Positions 1 to 6,498 of a DNA stretch of 9,360 bases are shown here, one piece after another; position 1 is the first letter of the stretch; every line of letters starts with the position of its first letter. Position numbers and translations under genes: made by a program. Source of the DNA: an uncultured Eubacteriaceae bacterium (lineage in GTDB: Bacteria; Bacillota; Clostridia; Lachnospirales; CAG-274). Location of the stretch: assembly GCA_938042265.1 (NCBI GenBank), contig CALIRN010000167.1, forward strand, positions 1 through 9,360. The letters are read 5' to 3'. The notes beneath the pieces were generated by a model. The model saw only the letters and a program-made list of their open reading frames with translations, was not told the origin of the DNA and did not search any database.

Positions 1-72
1 GGCAGGAAAAATTTATATTTTTTCATTTGTCTACTTGACGGGGAGCAGTTCATTTTTTAGTGCGACAGCCCC
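1..72 (-). repeat. Long inverted-repeat copy at left edge, probable end of an IS-like element
   Basis: Positions 1-53 are the reverse complement of 9307-9359 with a single mismatch (position 44). The match resumes at 61-72 (tgcgacagcccc) against 9279-9290 (gggactgtcgca). Read outward from the window interior, both copies run gggRctgtcgca, a short variable spacer, atgaactgc, ccccgtcaagtagaca, then an A/T-rich stretch leading off the window. The tgaactgcacccc...tagaca part resembles terminal repeats I associate with IS3/IS150-type elements, but no transposase is inside the window and I cannot name the element. The repeat itself is certain; its mobile nature is inferred. Confidence 0.8.
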
Positions 73-80
73 AAATATAA

Positions 81-239
81 GTTAGGGAAACATTGATTAA
101 TGCTGTCAAAAATAATTTACTTAAAAATCTGACGCTCATAGCCCTTTTTTCCTACAGGAAAAGCGCAAAATTACTTGTTTTTTGAGCCGCAGGAGCTAAA
201 TTTATTTTTGCCTTTTGAATTAATCATTGTTTCCTTAGT
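81..239. mobile_element. MITE-like 159-bp element with imperfect terminal inverted repeats
   Basis: The left end (81-101) and the reverse complement of the right end (219-239) match at 17 of 21 positions, sharing ggaaaca and tgattaat blocks. TATAA lies immediately outside both ends (76-80 and 240-244), which fits a 5-bp target duplication, although the motif is AT-rich and could be chance. A small hairpin, TTTTCC-taca-GGAAAA (147-162), sits near the middle. There is no coding capacity. The element lies just after the htpG stop codon, so it would form the 3' end of the htpG transcript. A MITE is the simplest reading; a decayed non-mobile palindrome is the alternative. Confidence 0.5.
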
Positions 240-245
240 TATAAA

Positions 246-2147
246 TTATTTATTTGCAAGCATTTCAAGTATCTTATTACTTCTGCTTATAAAATCTGTC
301 ATTTCCTGAGCATCAAGGGTTTTATTGCTCATAGAGGCAAGGGAATAAATCTGCTGACAGATAAGCTTGGTTTCTTCCTTTTTATTTTCGTCCTCGTTAA
401 GCTGCAAAAGCAGCTTAACAACACTGTTATCTGAGTTAAGTACAAGGGTTTCGTCACTTGGAAAGGCTGCTGCGTCCATGCCATACATAACTGACATTTC
501 CTGCATACGTCTGGACTGCTCACTAAGCTCAATAACAGCAGAAACATCCTCTGCCGTAAGTGGCTCTGCCTTAACCTTTACTTCCTTACCGAGGCTGTCT
601 TTAAAAAGGCTTGTAAGTGCCGTAACCGTGTCATCGCTTACTGCCTCCGCATCCTTTTTCTTAAGCATATCAGCGGCACTGTCAATACGCACAAAGCTTA
701 CACCTGCGCCCGCATAAGCCTCCAGATAAGAGATAAAAGGTACATCAAGCCTTGTAGTCAGTTCTACAGCCTCCATGCCGTTATCCTTGAACAGTTTGAT
801 ATACTGTGCCTGCTGCTTTGTATCGGTTACATAGAATACCTTATTTTCGCATTTTTCCTTATTGCGGTCAGTATATTCTGCAAGGGTTACATAATCTCCT
901 GAGGTAGTTTTATAAAGAAGGCTTTCCTTAACCTTATCATAAAACTCATTTTCACGCAGACAGCCATACTTAATAAACTGGTTGATATTATACCAAAAGC
1001 CCGTATATTCCTCTCTGTTCTTTTTAAAGAGGGTATTAAGCTTGTCAGCAACCTTTTTAACAATGTACTTGCTGATTTTGGTAACATAGCCGTCGTTCTG
1101 CAAAAAGCTTCGGCTAACGTTAAGAGGCAGGTCCGGACAATCCAGAGTACCTTTTAAAAGCAGCAGAAATTCAGGGATAACCTCTTTAAGATTATCGGCT
1201 ATAAATACCTGATTGTTATACAGCTTAACCTGTCCCTCTATAGCCTCTAAATCGTGCTTAAGCTTAGGGAAGTACAATATACCTTTAAGCCTGAAAGGAT
1301 AGTCCATATTAAGGTGAATCCAAAATAGAGGATCATTATAATCGGTAAATACTGTGTGATAGAATTTTTTATATTCCTCATCGGTGCAATCGGATGGTTT
1401 TTTCAGCCAAAGCGGCTCGGTATCGTTAATTGCCTGCTCTGTTTTTGGCTCCACAGGTTCATCGGGATGCTCCGCTGCGTGCTTTTCGGCATCTTCAGCC
1501 GCCTTTCTTTTCTGTGCCAAATCGGTAAGGTAAATTTCCGTAGGCATAAAGTAGCAGTATTTTGTAAGAGCTTCTCTCAACTTCCAACCGTCAAGAAAGT
1601 CTTTGCCGTCTTCACCGATGTAAAGGGTGATAGTGGTACCTCTTTCGGTACGATTGCTTTCCTCACCCATTTCATACTCAATACCTCCGTCACAAATCCA
1701 ACGTGCCGCCTTTGCTCCCTCCTTATAGCTGAGGGAGTCAATCTGCACCTTATCGGCAACCATAAAGGCAGAATAAAAGCCCAGACCAAAATGGCCGATA
1801 ATATCATTGGCGTCGCCCATTTTATCCTTATATTTATTTACAAAGTCATTTGCGCCGGAAAACGCAATATTTGTAATATACTCCTTAATTTCCTCTGCTG
1901 TCATACCTATACCGTTATCGGACACAGTAATAACCGAATTATCCTTATCAACGGTAACATCAACTCTGTAGGTTTCATTTTCGGCAGTCTCGGCTTCACC
2001 CATTTGTACCAGCTTTTTGTGCTTGCTGATAGCATCACAGGCGTTGCTGACAATTTCACGGATAAAAATATCCGAGTCGGAATACAGCCATTTTTTGATA
2101 ATAGGCAACATATTTTCACTTGTAATAGATAAATTTCCTCTTTCCAT
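246..2147 (-). CDS. htpG: HtpG, Hsp90-family ATP-dependent chaperone
   Basis: Cytosolic dimeric Hsp90 chaperone that uses ATP binding and hydrolysis to remodel client proteins. The 633-residue product has the normal length for bacterial HtpG. The N-terminal GHKL ATPase domain (about 1-210) has the catalytic Glu region REIVSNACDAI (E31, N35, D38), the nucleotide-binding SDNGIGM (76-82) and the glycine-rich lid GHFGLGFYSAF (118-128). A charged Ala/Glu/Lys linker (about 211-245) leads to the middle domain, where LPLNVSRSF (340-348) supplies the conserved Arg (R346) that contacts the gamma-phosphate. The C-terminal dimerisation region follows, without the eukaryotic MEEVD tail. The start is supported by AGGAG 9 nt upstream (2157-2161). 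It stands alone as a transcription unit, with a promoter, a leader hairpin and a perfect CIRCE upstream, so HrcA heat-shock control is expected. Confidence 0.97.
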   Translation of the reverse strand: MERGNLSITSENMLPIIKKWLYSDSDIFIREIVSNACDAISKHKKLVQMGEAETAENETYRVDVTVDKDNSVITVSDNGIGMTAEEIKEYITNIAFSGANDFVNKYKDKMGDANDIIGHFGLGFYSAFMVADKVQIDSLSYKEGAKAARWICDGGIEYEMGEESNRTERGTTITLYIGEDGKDFLDGWKLREALTKYCYFMPTEIYLTDLAQKRKAAEDAEKHAAEHPDEPVEPKTEQAINDTEPLWLKKPSDCTDEEYKKFYHTVFTDYNDPLFWIHLNMDYPFRLKGILYFPKLKHDLEAIEGQVKLYNNQVFIADNLKEVIPEFLLLLKGTLDCPDLPLNVSRSFLQNDGYVTKISKYIVKKVADKLNTLFKKNREEYTGFWYNINQFIKYGCLRENEFYDKVKESLLYKTTSGDYVTLAEYTDRNKEKCENKVFYVTDTKQQAQYIKLFKDNGMEAVELTTRLDVPFISYLEAYAGAGVSFVRIDSAADMLKKKDAEAVSDDTVTALTSLFKDSLGKEVKVKAEPLTAEDVSAVIELSEQSRRMQEMSVMYGMDAAAFPSDETLVLNSDNSVVKLLLQLNEDENKKEETKLICQQIYSLASMSNKTLDAQEMTDFISRSNKILEMLANK

Positions 2148-2175
2148 TATAGTCCTCTCCTTTTATGTTATTATT

Positions 2176-2210
2176 AAATTAGTGTTTCTTAGTAGGATAA
2201 ACACTGATTT
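2176..2210 (-). other. Hairpin in the htpG 5' leader
   Basis: AAATTAGTGTTT (2176-2187) pairs with AAACACTGATTT (2199-2210) over 12 bp, one pair being a G-U/T-G wobble, around an 11-nt loop. It lies between the predicted htpG transcription start (about 2221) and its ribosome binding site, so it would form near the 5' end of the mRNA. It does not cover the AGGAG itself. It could stabilise the 5' end or respond to temperature. Its right half, ttag..gga.aaca.tgatt, also resembles the end of the element at 81-239, so it may be a remnant of such an element. Confidence 0.45.
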
Positions 2211-2227
2211 ATAAGTCCTTATTTATA

Positions 2228-2255
2228 ATTATATATCTCTCAGAAAAAAAGTCAA
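2228..2255 (-). promoter_or_regulatory. SigA-type promoter for htpG
   Basis: On the minus strand, TTGACT (2250-2255) is followed by a 16-nt spacer and a perfect TATAAT (2228-2233). This predicts a start near 2221 and a leader of about 70 nt before the htpG start codon. The CIRCE operator begins 7 bp upstream of the -35 box, an upstream rather than overlapping position. Confidence 0.7.
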
Positions 2256-2262
2256 GAAAAAT

Positions 2263-2289
2263 TTAGCACTCACTTGAGATGAGTGCTAA
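2263..2289. promoter_or_regulatory. CIRCE element, HrcA repressor binding site
   Basis: TTAGCACTC (2263-2271), nine bases, then GAGTGCTAA (2281-2289): a perfect match to the CIRCE consensus TTAGCACTC-N9-GAGTGCTAA. CIRCE is bound by HrcA, the heat-shock repressor that classically controls groESL and dnaK operons. Here it sits in the divergent region between htpG and the PF06541-type membrane protein gene. It is 7 bp upstream of the htpG -35 box and 39 bp upstream of the other gene's proposed -35 box. htpG is the likelier target on functional grounds; control of both is possible. Confidence 0.95.
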
Positions 2290-2328
2290 CAGATTGGAAT
2301 AAATTTAATGTTTTTACATAAGTTTCTA

Positions 2329-2357
2329 TTGATTTTTAAATATTTATATTGTATTAT
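2329..2357 (+). promoter_or_regulatory. Promoter for the PF06541-type membrane protein gene
   Basis: TTGATT (2329-2334), a 17-nt spacer, then TATTAT (2352-2357). The predicted start is near 2364. That leaves almost no leader for an ATG at 2369 but about 32 nt for the GTG at 2396, which supports the later start. Confidence 0.55.
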
Positions 2358-2395
2358 AAACAATAGGTATGTATTGCAAAGGGGCAGGTGATTAC

Positions 2396-2968
2396 GTGTT
2401 TTTTAAGCAGACATTTGATATGAGTATTTTCTATTTTTTAAATTGCTTTTTTTTGTACAGCTTTTTTGGCTGGATATTTGAATGTATAGTTATGACATAT
2501 GAAAACCGAGCTATTACAAACCGTGGCTTTATACGTGGTCCGTTTTGTACCATATACGGCCTTGGTGCTCTGTCGGTATATTTTATTTTACAGCCTATTT
2601 CACATAATTATATTGCAACCTTTGTATGCGGTATGACAATGGCAACTCTGTTGGAGATTGTTACTGCCAAAATTATGACTCGCCTTTTTGGTGACTTTTG
2701 GTGGAATTATGACAATAAGCCTTTTAATTATCGCGGCGTTATCTGTCTGGAAAGCTCGCTGTGCTGGGGTGCAATGTCACTTTGTACGTTTATAATCTTT
2801 CAGCCGATTATTGAGGCGATAGTAAATACATATTATTTATCCTACGGTAAGCCTGTTGCCGTAGTACTTATGCTGATTTATATACTGGATTTTTCCACCA
2901 GCTTCAGACGTGCTGTTAAGGCTAATAATGTGGAGAATGATATTCCCGTAAATACGGTAAGTAATTAA
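2396..2968 (+). CDS. Putative multi-pass membrane protein, PF06541 (ABC_trans_CmpB) type
   Basis: An integral membrane protein with about five hydrophobic segments. The N-terminal signature FFLYSFFGWIFECI, followed by NRGFIRGPFCTIYGLGAL, is characteristic of the family annotated as putative ABC-transporter type IV (PF06541, CmpB-like). The biochemical role of this family is not established, and no ATPase partner is nearby. I choose the GTG at 2396 (191 residues), because AGGTGAT (2386-2392) lies just before it and the promoter is too close to the in-frame ATG at 2369. An ATG at 2420 is another option but has a poor ribosome binding site. It is divergent from htpG, with a CIRCE between them, and ends at a shared terminator. 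The family call is from motif recognition only. Confidence 0.8.
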   Translation: MFFKQTFDMSIFYFLNCFFLYSFFGWIFECIVMTYENRAITNRGFIRGPFCTIYGLGALSVYFILQPISHNYIATFVCGMTMATLLEIVTAKIMTRLFGDFWWNYDNKPFNYRGVICLESSLCWGAMSLCTFIIFQPIIEAIVNTYYLSYGKPVAVVLMLIYILDFSTSFRRAVKANNVENDIPVNTVSN

Positions 2969-3001
2969 AAACGGCTGCATTTTTTAATGTGCAGTCGTTT
3001 T
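2968..3001. terminator. Bidirectional intrinsic terminator between convergent genes
   Basis: AAAACGgCTGCA (2968-2979) pairs with TGCAGtCGTTTT (2990-3001) with one internal mismatch and a 10-nt loop. It is followed by a T-run to 3003 on the plus strand and preceded by A residues that give a U-tract on the minus strand. It can terminate both the rightward membrane-protein gene and the leftward sigma/anti-sigma pair. Confidence 0.85.
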
Positions 3002-3011
3002 TTACTACTAT

Positions 3012-3734
3012 CTACTGTTCTGCTATTTTTTCAACGCTGTCAGCTATCTCCTGCAAATCCTCTGCTGTTATATTGCTGCCTGTCAGGGTAAAATCATAAC
3101 CCTCGTTGCCCCAATTAAGGTATATACTGTCCTTTGTAGTTACAATAAGTCCGTCTGTCCCTAAATTAAGCTTAACTCTGGTAATTTGAGCGCTTGAAGT
3201 ATCAAAGCTGTTTACAACGGAGTCGGCGTTCCATACCTCAAATTTAAGGGGTTCATCTCCTTTACTGTAATTTATGGCAAAATAATCCTGTCCTATGCTT
3301 TTAATGCTGTCTACATGATAACCGCTGGGCAACTTTGTGGGAATATATATATATTGCCAGTTAAGGGGAAATTGTGTGGTATCATACTCTACATTTGAGT
3401 TAAAGCGTGCTGTGGATATAAATTTGTCCGTTATCCATACCATACTGTTGGTAAAATTTGATTTGACTGCATTTATTATTTTTGTATTTGTAATGCCTAC
3501 AGCACCTACAAGCAAAATTAATACCGCCGCATAGCCGCTTAGCTTTTTAAGCCTGCTTTGCATTTTCATTTTAAAAATAAGTATGTTCATTTTGCGTCTA
3601 AAGTTCTGTGACAGATCTGCTTCCGGCAGGCTGTTTATTTTTTCGGCGATATTGACGTTTTCCTTATCAATGTAATCCATTGCAAGCTGTCCGCATAAAG
3701 CATCAAAGAGCTCCTTATTATAATCATGTTTCAC
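3012..3734 (-). CDS. Membrane-anchored anti-sigma factor-like protein with DUF4367-type C-terminus
   Basis: The 240-residue product has a cytosolic N-terminal part (1-65), one transmembrane segment (about 66-84, SGYAAVLILLVGAVGI) and an extracytoplasmic C-terminal domain (about 125-240). The C-terminal pattern, YIPTKLPSGYHVDSI followed by beta-rich sequence, resembles the DUF4367 domains common on Firmicutes anti-sigma proteins. The start is GTG, with AAGGAGG 9 nt upstream (3744-3750). It overlaps the end of the sigma gene by 11 bp, implying translational coupling, and this pairing is the main argument for an anti-sigma role. It lacks the HxxxCxxC zinc anti-sigma motif, so any sigma binding uses another fold. 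Which signal the outer domain senses cannot be read from the sequence. Confidence 0.78.
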   Translation of the reverse strand: MKHDYNKELFDALCGQLAMDYIDKENVNIAEKINSLPEADLSQNFRRKMNILIFKMKMQSRLKKLSGYAAVLILLVGAVGITNTKIINAVKSNFTNSMVWITDKFISTARFNSNVEYDTTQFPLNWQYIYIPTKLPSGYHVDSIKSIGQDYFAINYSKGDEPLKFEVWNADSVVNSFDTSSAQITRVKLNLGTDGLIVTTKDSIYLNWGNEGYDFTLTGSNITAEDLQEIADSVEKIAEQ

Positions 3735-4278
3735 TATTATCAGCCTCCTTCAGCCAACCTGACAGCTTTTTCTTTGCCCTATACAGATTTACCGTTACGG
3801 TATTTTCCTTAAGTCCCATCAGGGAAGCAATCTCCTTAACCGACAGCTCGTAATAATACTTGTATAAAAATATGCTTTTCTGTTGCTGAGGCAGATTATC
3901 AATAACCTTAAGCAAATCAGTATATACCAGTTTATCAATTACAACACTGTACCCCTTTTCCTCTGCGGCAACGGCCTCGGTTATGCTGTCGTATTCAATA
4001 TTCTTATCTGTTTTTGATCTTTTTTCAAGCAGATTTAAGGATGTATTTTTTGCTGCTGCTGCCACGTACCAGCCCAGCTGTTTGCTTTCAAGTGTCTTTA
4101 TTCTGTTAAAGCTTTTGGCAAGATTGAAAAAGGTTTCGGAGGCGGCATCCTCAGCATAAAAGCTGTCCTTAAGTATACCAAGTGCTATATGGTACACCAG
4201 ATTTTTGTATTTATAATATAAGTCCTCAAATTCCGTTCCGTCCCTTTCAGACATGAAGGAATAAAACATACATATCAT
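3724..4278 (-). CDS. ECF-type sigma-70 family RNA polymerase sigma factor
   Basis: The 184-residue protein has the two-domain layout of extracytoplasmic-function sigma factors. Region 2 (about 17-85, FEDLYYKYKNLVYHIALGILKDSFYAEDAASETF...) contacts core polymerase and the -10 box. Region 4 (about 121-174, LPQQQKSIFLYKYYYELSVKEIASLMGLKENTV...) carries the helix-turn-helix for the -35 box. The ATG at 4278 is supported by AGGAG 8 nt upstream (4287-4291); ATGs at 4269 and 4254 lack comparable sites. It is followed by, and overlaps, a membrane anti-sigma-like gene, the usual arrangement for envelope-stress or environmental sensing. I see no clear ECF-type AAC/CGT autoregulatory promoter; upstream is instead an extended -10. 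Its regulon cannot be inferred here. Confidence 0.92.
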   Translation of the reverse strand: MICMFYSFMSERDGTEFEDLYYKYKNLVYHIALGILKDSFYAEDAASETFFNLAKSFNRIKTLESKQLGWYVAAAAKNTSLNLLEKRSKTDKNIEYDSITEAVAAEEKGYSVVIDKLVYTDLLKVIDNLPQQQKSIFLYKYYYELSVKEIASLMGLKENTVTVNLYRAKKKLSGWLKEADNSET

Positions 4279-4307
4279 GATTTTATCTCCTGTTTGTTTT
4301 CTATTTT

Positions 4308-4316
4308 ATTATAACA
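4308..4316 (-). promoter_or_regulatory. Extended -10 promoter for the sigma/anti-sigma pair
   Basis: On the minus strand, TGtTATAAT (4316 down to 4308) is a perfect extended -10 motif, 30 nt upstream of the sigma start codon. No good -35 box is found at 16-18 nt. This suggests basal transcription by the housekeeping sigma factor rather than only by the encoded one. Confidence 0.55.
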
Positions 4317-4374
4317 GCCGATTAGAAAAAATCAGTACATAATTTTGAAAAAGTGGCCCATTTATTAATTTTGC

Positions 4375-4402
4375 ACTAAAAAAAACTATTTTACTTTTTA
4401 GT
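4375..4402. promoter_or_regulatory. Candidate operator palindrome upstream of tetR
   Basis: ACTAAAAA (4375-4382) and TTTTTAGT (4395-4402) form an 8+8 perfect inverted repeat with a 12-bp spacer. It ends 29 bp before the tetR start codon and lies in the divergent region shared with the sigma gene. TetR-family proteins often autoregulate through such palindromes. The half-sites are AT-rich, so chance is a real alternative. Confidence 0.35.
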
Positions 4403-4431
4403 CGTATTTTATTACAGACTGGAGGAATAAT

Positions 4432-5028
4432 ATGGAAGGTTTAAATACTGATTTAAGAATTATAAAAACACGCAGTGCGCTGGCAGGTGCACTTCTTGAT
4501 TTACTTGACAAAAACTCATTTGACCAAATAAAGGTTGTGGATATATGTGATAAGGCGCGGGTACACCGTACCACCTTTTATAAGCACTTTGAGGATAAAT
4601 ATCATCTGCTTAATTATGTTGTAAATGAAATAATCAGCGGACTTATGGAAAATATTTCTCCTGTGGCTAATTTTGATACCCCAGAGGAATTTTATACCTC
4701 GCTATTAAAGGCGATTATTACCTACATACATAATAACCGCAGAAAATTTAAACTTATTATAAAAAACAATATGTCGGGTATATTTATGCATACTATGCAA
4801 AATATTATCAGCGCTCATATTTTGGAATATCTTAAGGAATTCAGCAAAAAGGGTTATGACTTCGGATTACCCCTGCCGCTTATGGCCCATTACCGCAGCG
4901 GTGGCATGATTTCCGTTGCCTATTATCTTTTGGAAAATAATACGACTTATAATATTGATGAAATATATGCTTATATGCTGCATTTATTCTATGACCCTCC
5001 TTATAGTGGCAATAAAAAAAACATATAG
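4432..5028 (+). CDS. TetR/AcrR-family transcriptional regulator
   Basis: The 198-residue protein has a canonical N-terminal TetR helix-turn-helix: RIIKTRSALAGALLDLLD forms helix 1, and IKVVDICDKARVHRTTFYKHFEDKYHLL (about 33-60) holds the recognition helix (TTFYKHF). The rest is helical and ligand-binding or dimerising. Its pattern (YIHNNRRKFKLII...) is like the C-terminal domain often called TetR_C_8 in Firmicutes regulators of the DhaS type. GGAGG (4421-4425) precedes the ATG by 6 nt. It is a single-gene unit divergent from the sigma factor and convergent with mtaB, so no efflux or catabolic target gene is adjacent. Its ligand and targets are unknown; autoregulation is plausible through the palindrome at 4375-4402. 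Confidence 0.92.
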   Translation: MEGLNTDLRIIKTRSALAGALLDLLDKNSFDQIKVVDICDKARVHRTTFYKHFEDKYHLLNYVVNEIISGLMENISPVANFDTPEEFYTSLLKAIITYIHNNRRKFKLIIKNNMSGIFMHTMQNIISAHILEYLKEFSKKGYDFGLPLPLMAHYRSGGMISVAYYLLENNTTYNIDEIYAYMLHLFYDPPYSGNKKNI

Positions 5029-5034
5029 ACAATT

Positions 5035-5085
5035 TGAACCGCCCCTAATCGTTAGATTTTTGTCTGACTTTTGGAGGACGGTTCA
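5035..5085. repeat. REP-like branched palindrome between convergent genes
   Basis: The outer stem is TGAACCG (5035-5041) with CGGTTCA (5079-5085), extended by CC/GG pairs through 5042-5045 and 5073-5077 with bulged A residues. The inner stem is GTTAGA (5051-5056) with TCTGAC (5063-5068). The GAACCG-CCCC...GG-GG-CGGTTC frame is like palindromic repeats I recall being dispersed in many Clostridia genomes, sometimes with Y1 (RAYT-type) transposases. It begins 6 nt after the tetR stop and ends 13 nt from the mtaB stop, so it forms the 3' end of both transcripts. It lacks a strong T-run, so any terminator role is uncertain. Confidence 0.55.
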
Positions 5086-5098
5086 TTTACTGTGTCGG

Positions 5099-6403
5099 TT
5101 AAAATTCAGCATATACTGCTGACTCTTTGTCATCAAGTGATGTAATTTTTACATTGATAATCCGGTTGTGGAGGTTTTCCTCGGATTTTACCAGTACTCT
5201 TACATAATTTGTGGTGTAGCCTTCATAAATACCACCGGTTACCTCTCTCTCAAACAATACTGAAAAGGTTTTTCCCACCATAGCTGACATAAACTCTCGT
5301 TGCAGTCTGTTGCTTAGCTCACCCATTTGCTTTGCTCTTTCAGATTTAATATGAGGGAGAATTTGGTCCTTTCTCCTTGCGGCAGGAGTACCGTCTTTTG
5401 GTGAGTATGGGAATACATGTATTTTTGCCAGTTTGCATTTTTCCGCAAATGCCATGGTCTTTTTAAAATCCTCATCTGTTTCTCCGGGGAAGCCTACAAT
5501 AATATCTGTTGTTATGGCACCATCGGGATAAGCTCTTTTTATCTTCTCAACCGCCTCATAATACTGCTGTGCCGTATATCGTCTGCCCATATCATGCAGG
5601 GTTTTGTCACAACCGCTTTGCAGGGAGAGGTGATAATGGTCGCAAACCTTGGGCAGCGCCTGCATTCTTTCAATAAATTTTTCCGTTACCGCAAGAGGCT
5701 CCATAGAACTGAAGCGGATACGTTCAATGCCCTTCACCCTGTGGACCTTTTCAATAATATCCGCCAGATATACACCCTCATCCAAATCCAGTCCGTAGCT
5801 TGCCACATGAATACCTGTCAGCACAACCTCCTTGAAGCCGTTTTCCGCAAGCTTTTCAACCTCTGCGGTTACTTCATCGCTTTTGCGGCTTCTGATAGGG
5901 CCTCTTGCATAGGGAATAATACAGTATGTGCAGTATCTGTTGCAGCCCTCTTGTATTTTAAGGTATGCTCTTGTATGTCCTTCAAGGCGTGTTACGCTTA
6001 AGGGCTCAAACTCAATGGCAGTTTTAATGTCGCTTACAAGGTTTAATACTCCGTTTCCTGTATAGCTTTCCACAATATCGACAATATTGCCTCTGTCCTT
6101 AATGCCGGTTACTATATTGACACCATCCACCTGTGCAACGATTTCGGGGGCTACCTGAGCATAACAGCCGGAGGCAACCACTATTGCATCGGGATTAAGC
6201 TTTTTGGCACGCCTGATAATCTGACGTGATTTTTTATCTCCCAGGTTAGTAACAGAGCAGGTATTTATCAGATATACATCAGCCTCCTGCTCAAAATCAA
6301 CTTCTTTGTAATCTCTTTGCAAAAACAGCTCCCGCATGGCCTCAGTATCATACATATTAACCTTACAGCCTAAGGTTGTAAACGCAATTTTCTTCTGCCT
6401 CAT
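5099..6403 (-). CDS. mtaB: MtaB, tRNA (ct6A/t6A37-C2)-methylthiotransferase, radical SAM
   Basis: Converts t6A at position 37 of ANN-decoding tRNAs to ms2t6A, using two [4Fe-4S] clusters and S-adenosylmethionine. The 434-residue protein has the complete three-domain layout. The N-terminal UPF0004 domain carries cluster ligands C13 (TLGCKVN), C49 (NTCSVT) and C80 (SGCYAQ). The radical SAM domain (about 145-370) carries C154, C158 and C161 (EGCNRYCTYC), with the family hallmark SSMEP (232-236). A C-terminal TRAM domain (about 371-434) should bind tRNA. TLGCKVNMYDTE at the N-terminus favours MtaB over MiaB and RimO. The ATG is preceded by AAGGA (6413-6417) with a 9-nt gap. It is divergent from the Cys/His-tailed gene and convergent with tetR; no functional partner is adjacent. 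Confidence 0.95.
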   Translation of the reverse strand: MRQKKIAFTTLGCKVNMYDTEAMRELFLQRDYKEVDFEQEADVYLINTCSVTNLGDKKSRQIIRRAKKLNPDAIVVASGCYAQVAPEIVAQVDGVNIVTGIKDRGNIVDIVESYTGNGVLNLVSDIKTAIEFEPLSVTRLEGHTRAYLKIQEGCNRYCTYCIIPYARGPIRSRKSDEVTAEVEKLAENGFKEVVLTGIHVASYGLDLDEGVYLADIIEKVHRVKGIERIRFSSMEPLAVTEKFIERMQALPKVCDHYHLSLQSGCDKTLHDMGRRYTAQQYYEAVEKIKRAYPDGAITTDIIVGFPGETDEDFKKTMAFAEKCKLAKIHVFPYSPKDGTPAARRKDQILPHIKSERAKQMGELSNRLQREFMSAMVGKTFSVLFEREVTGGIYEGYTTNYVRVLVKSEENLHNRIINVKITSLDDKESAVYAEF

Positions 6404-6433
6404 AAAATTTTATCCTTTCCATACAAAATACTG

Positions 6434-6462
6434 TTTATATTTTACTATATTTGTGGTATATT
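6434..6462 (+). promoter_or_regulatory. Possible promoter for the Cys/His-tailed protein gene
   Basis: TTTATA (6434-6439), a 17-nt spacer, then TATATT (6457-6462). This gives a leader of about 30 nt before the ATG at 6499. Both boxes are only partial matches, and the region is AT-rich and shared with the divergent mtaB, for which I could not pick a clear promoter. Confidence 0.35.
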
Positions 6463-6498
6463 TAAAAGAAAAAAATAAATACAAAGGAGATAAAATTT

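Noticed and set aside
1356..2132. A 258-codon open frame on the plus strand opposite htpG
   Set aside because: It lies wholly antisense to a clear htpG gene, has no ribosome binding site or recognisable domain, and its composition is that of a complementary-frame shadow.
3012..3734. Zinc-binding anti-sigma (ZAS) factor
   Set aside because: The HxxxCxxC signature is absent; the only Cys is C14, without matching ligands.
5417..6001. A 194-codon open frame on the plus strand inside mtaB
   Set aside because: It is antisense to the conserved radical SAM and N-terminal domains of MtaB and shows no family features.
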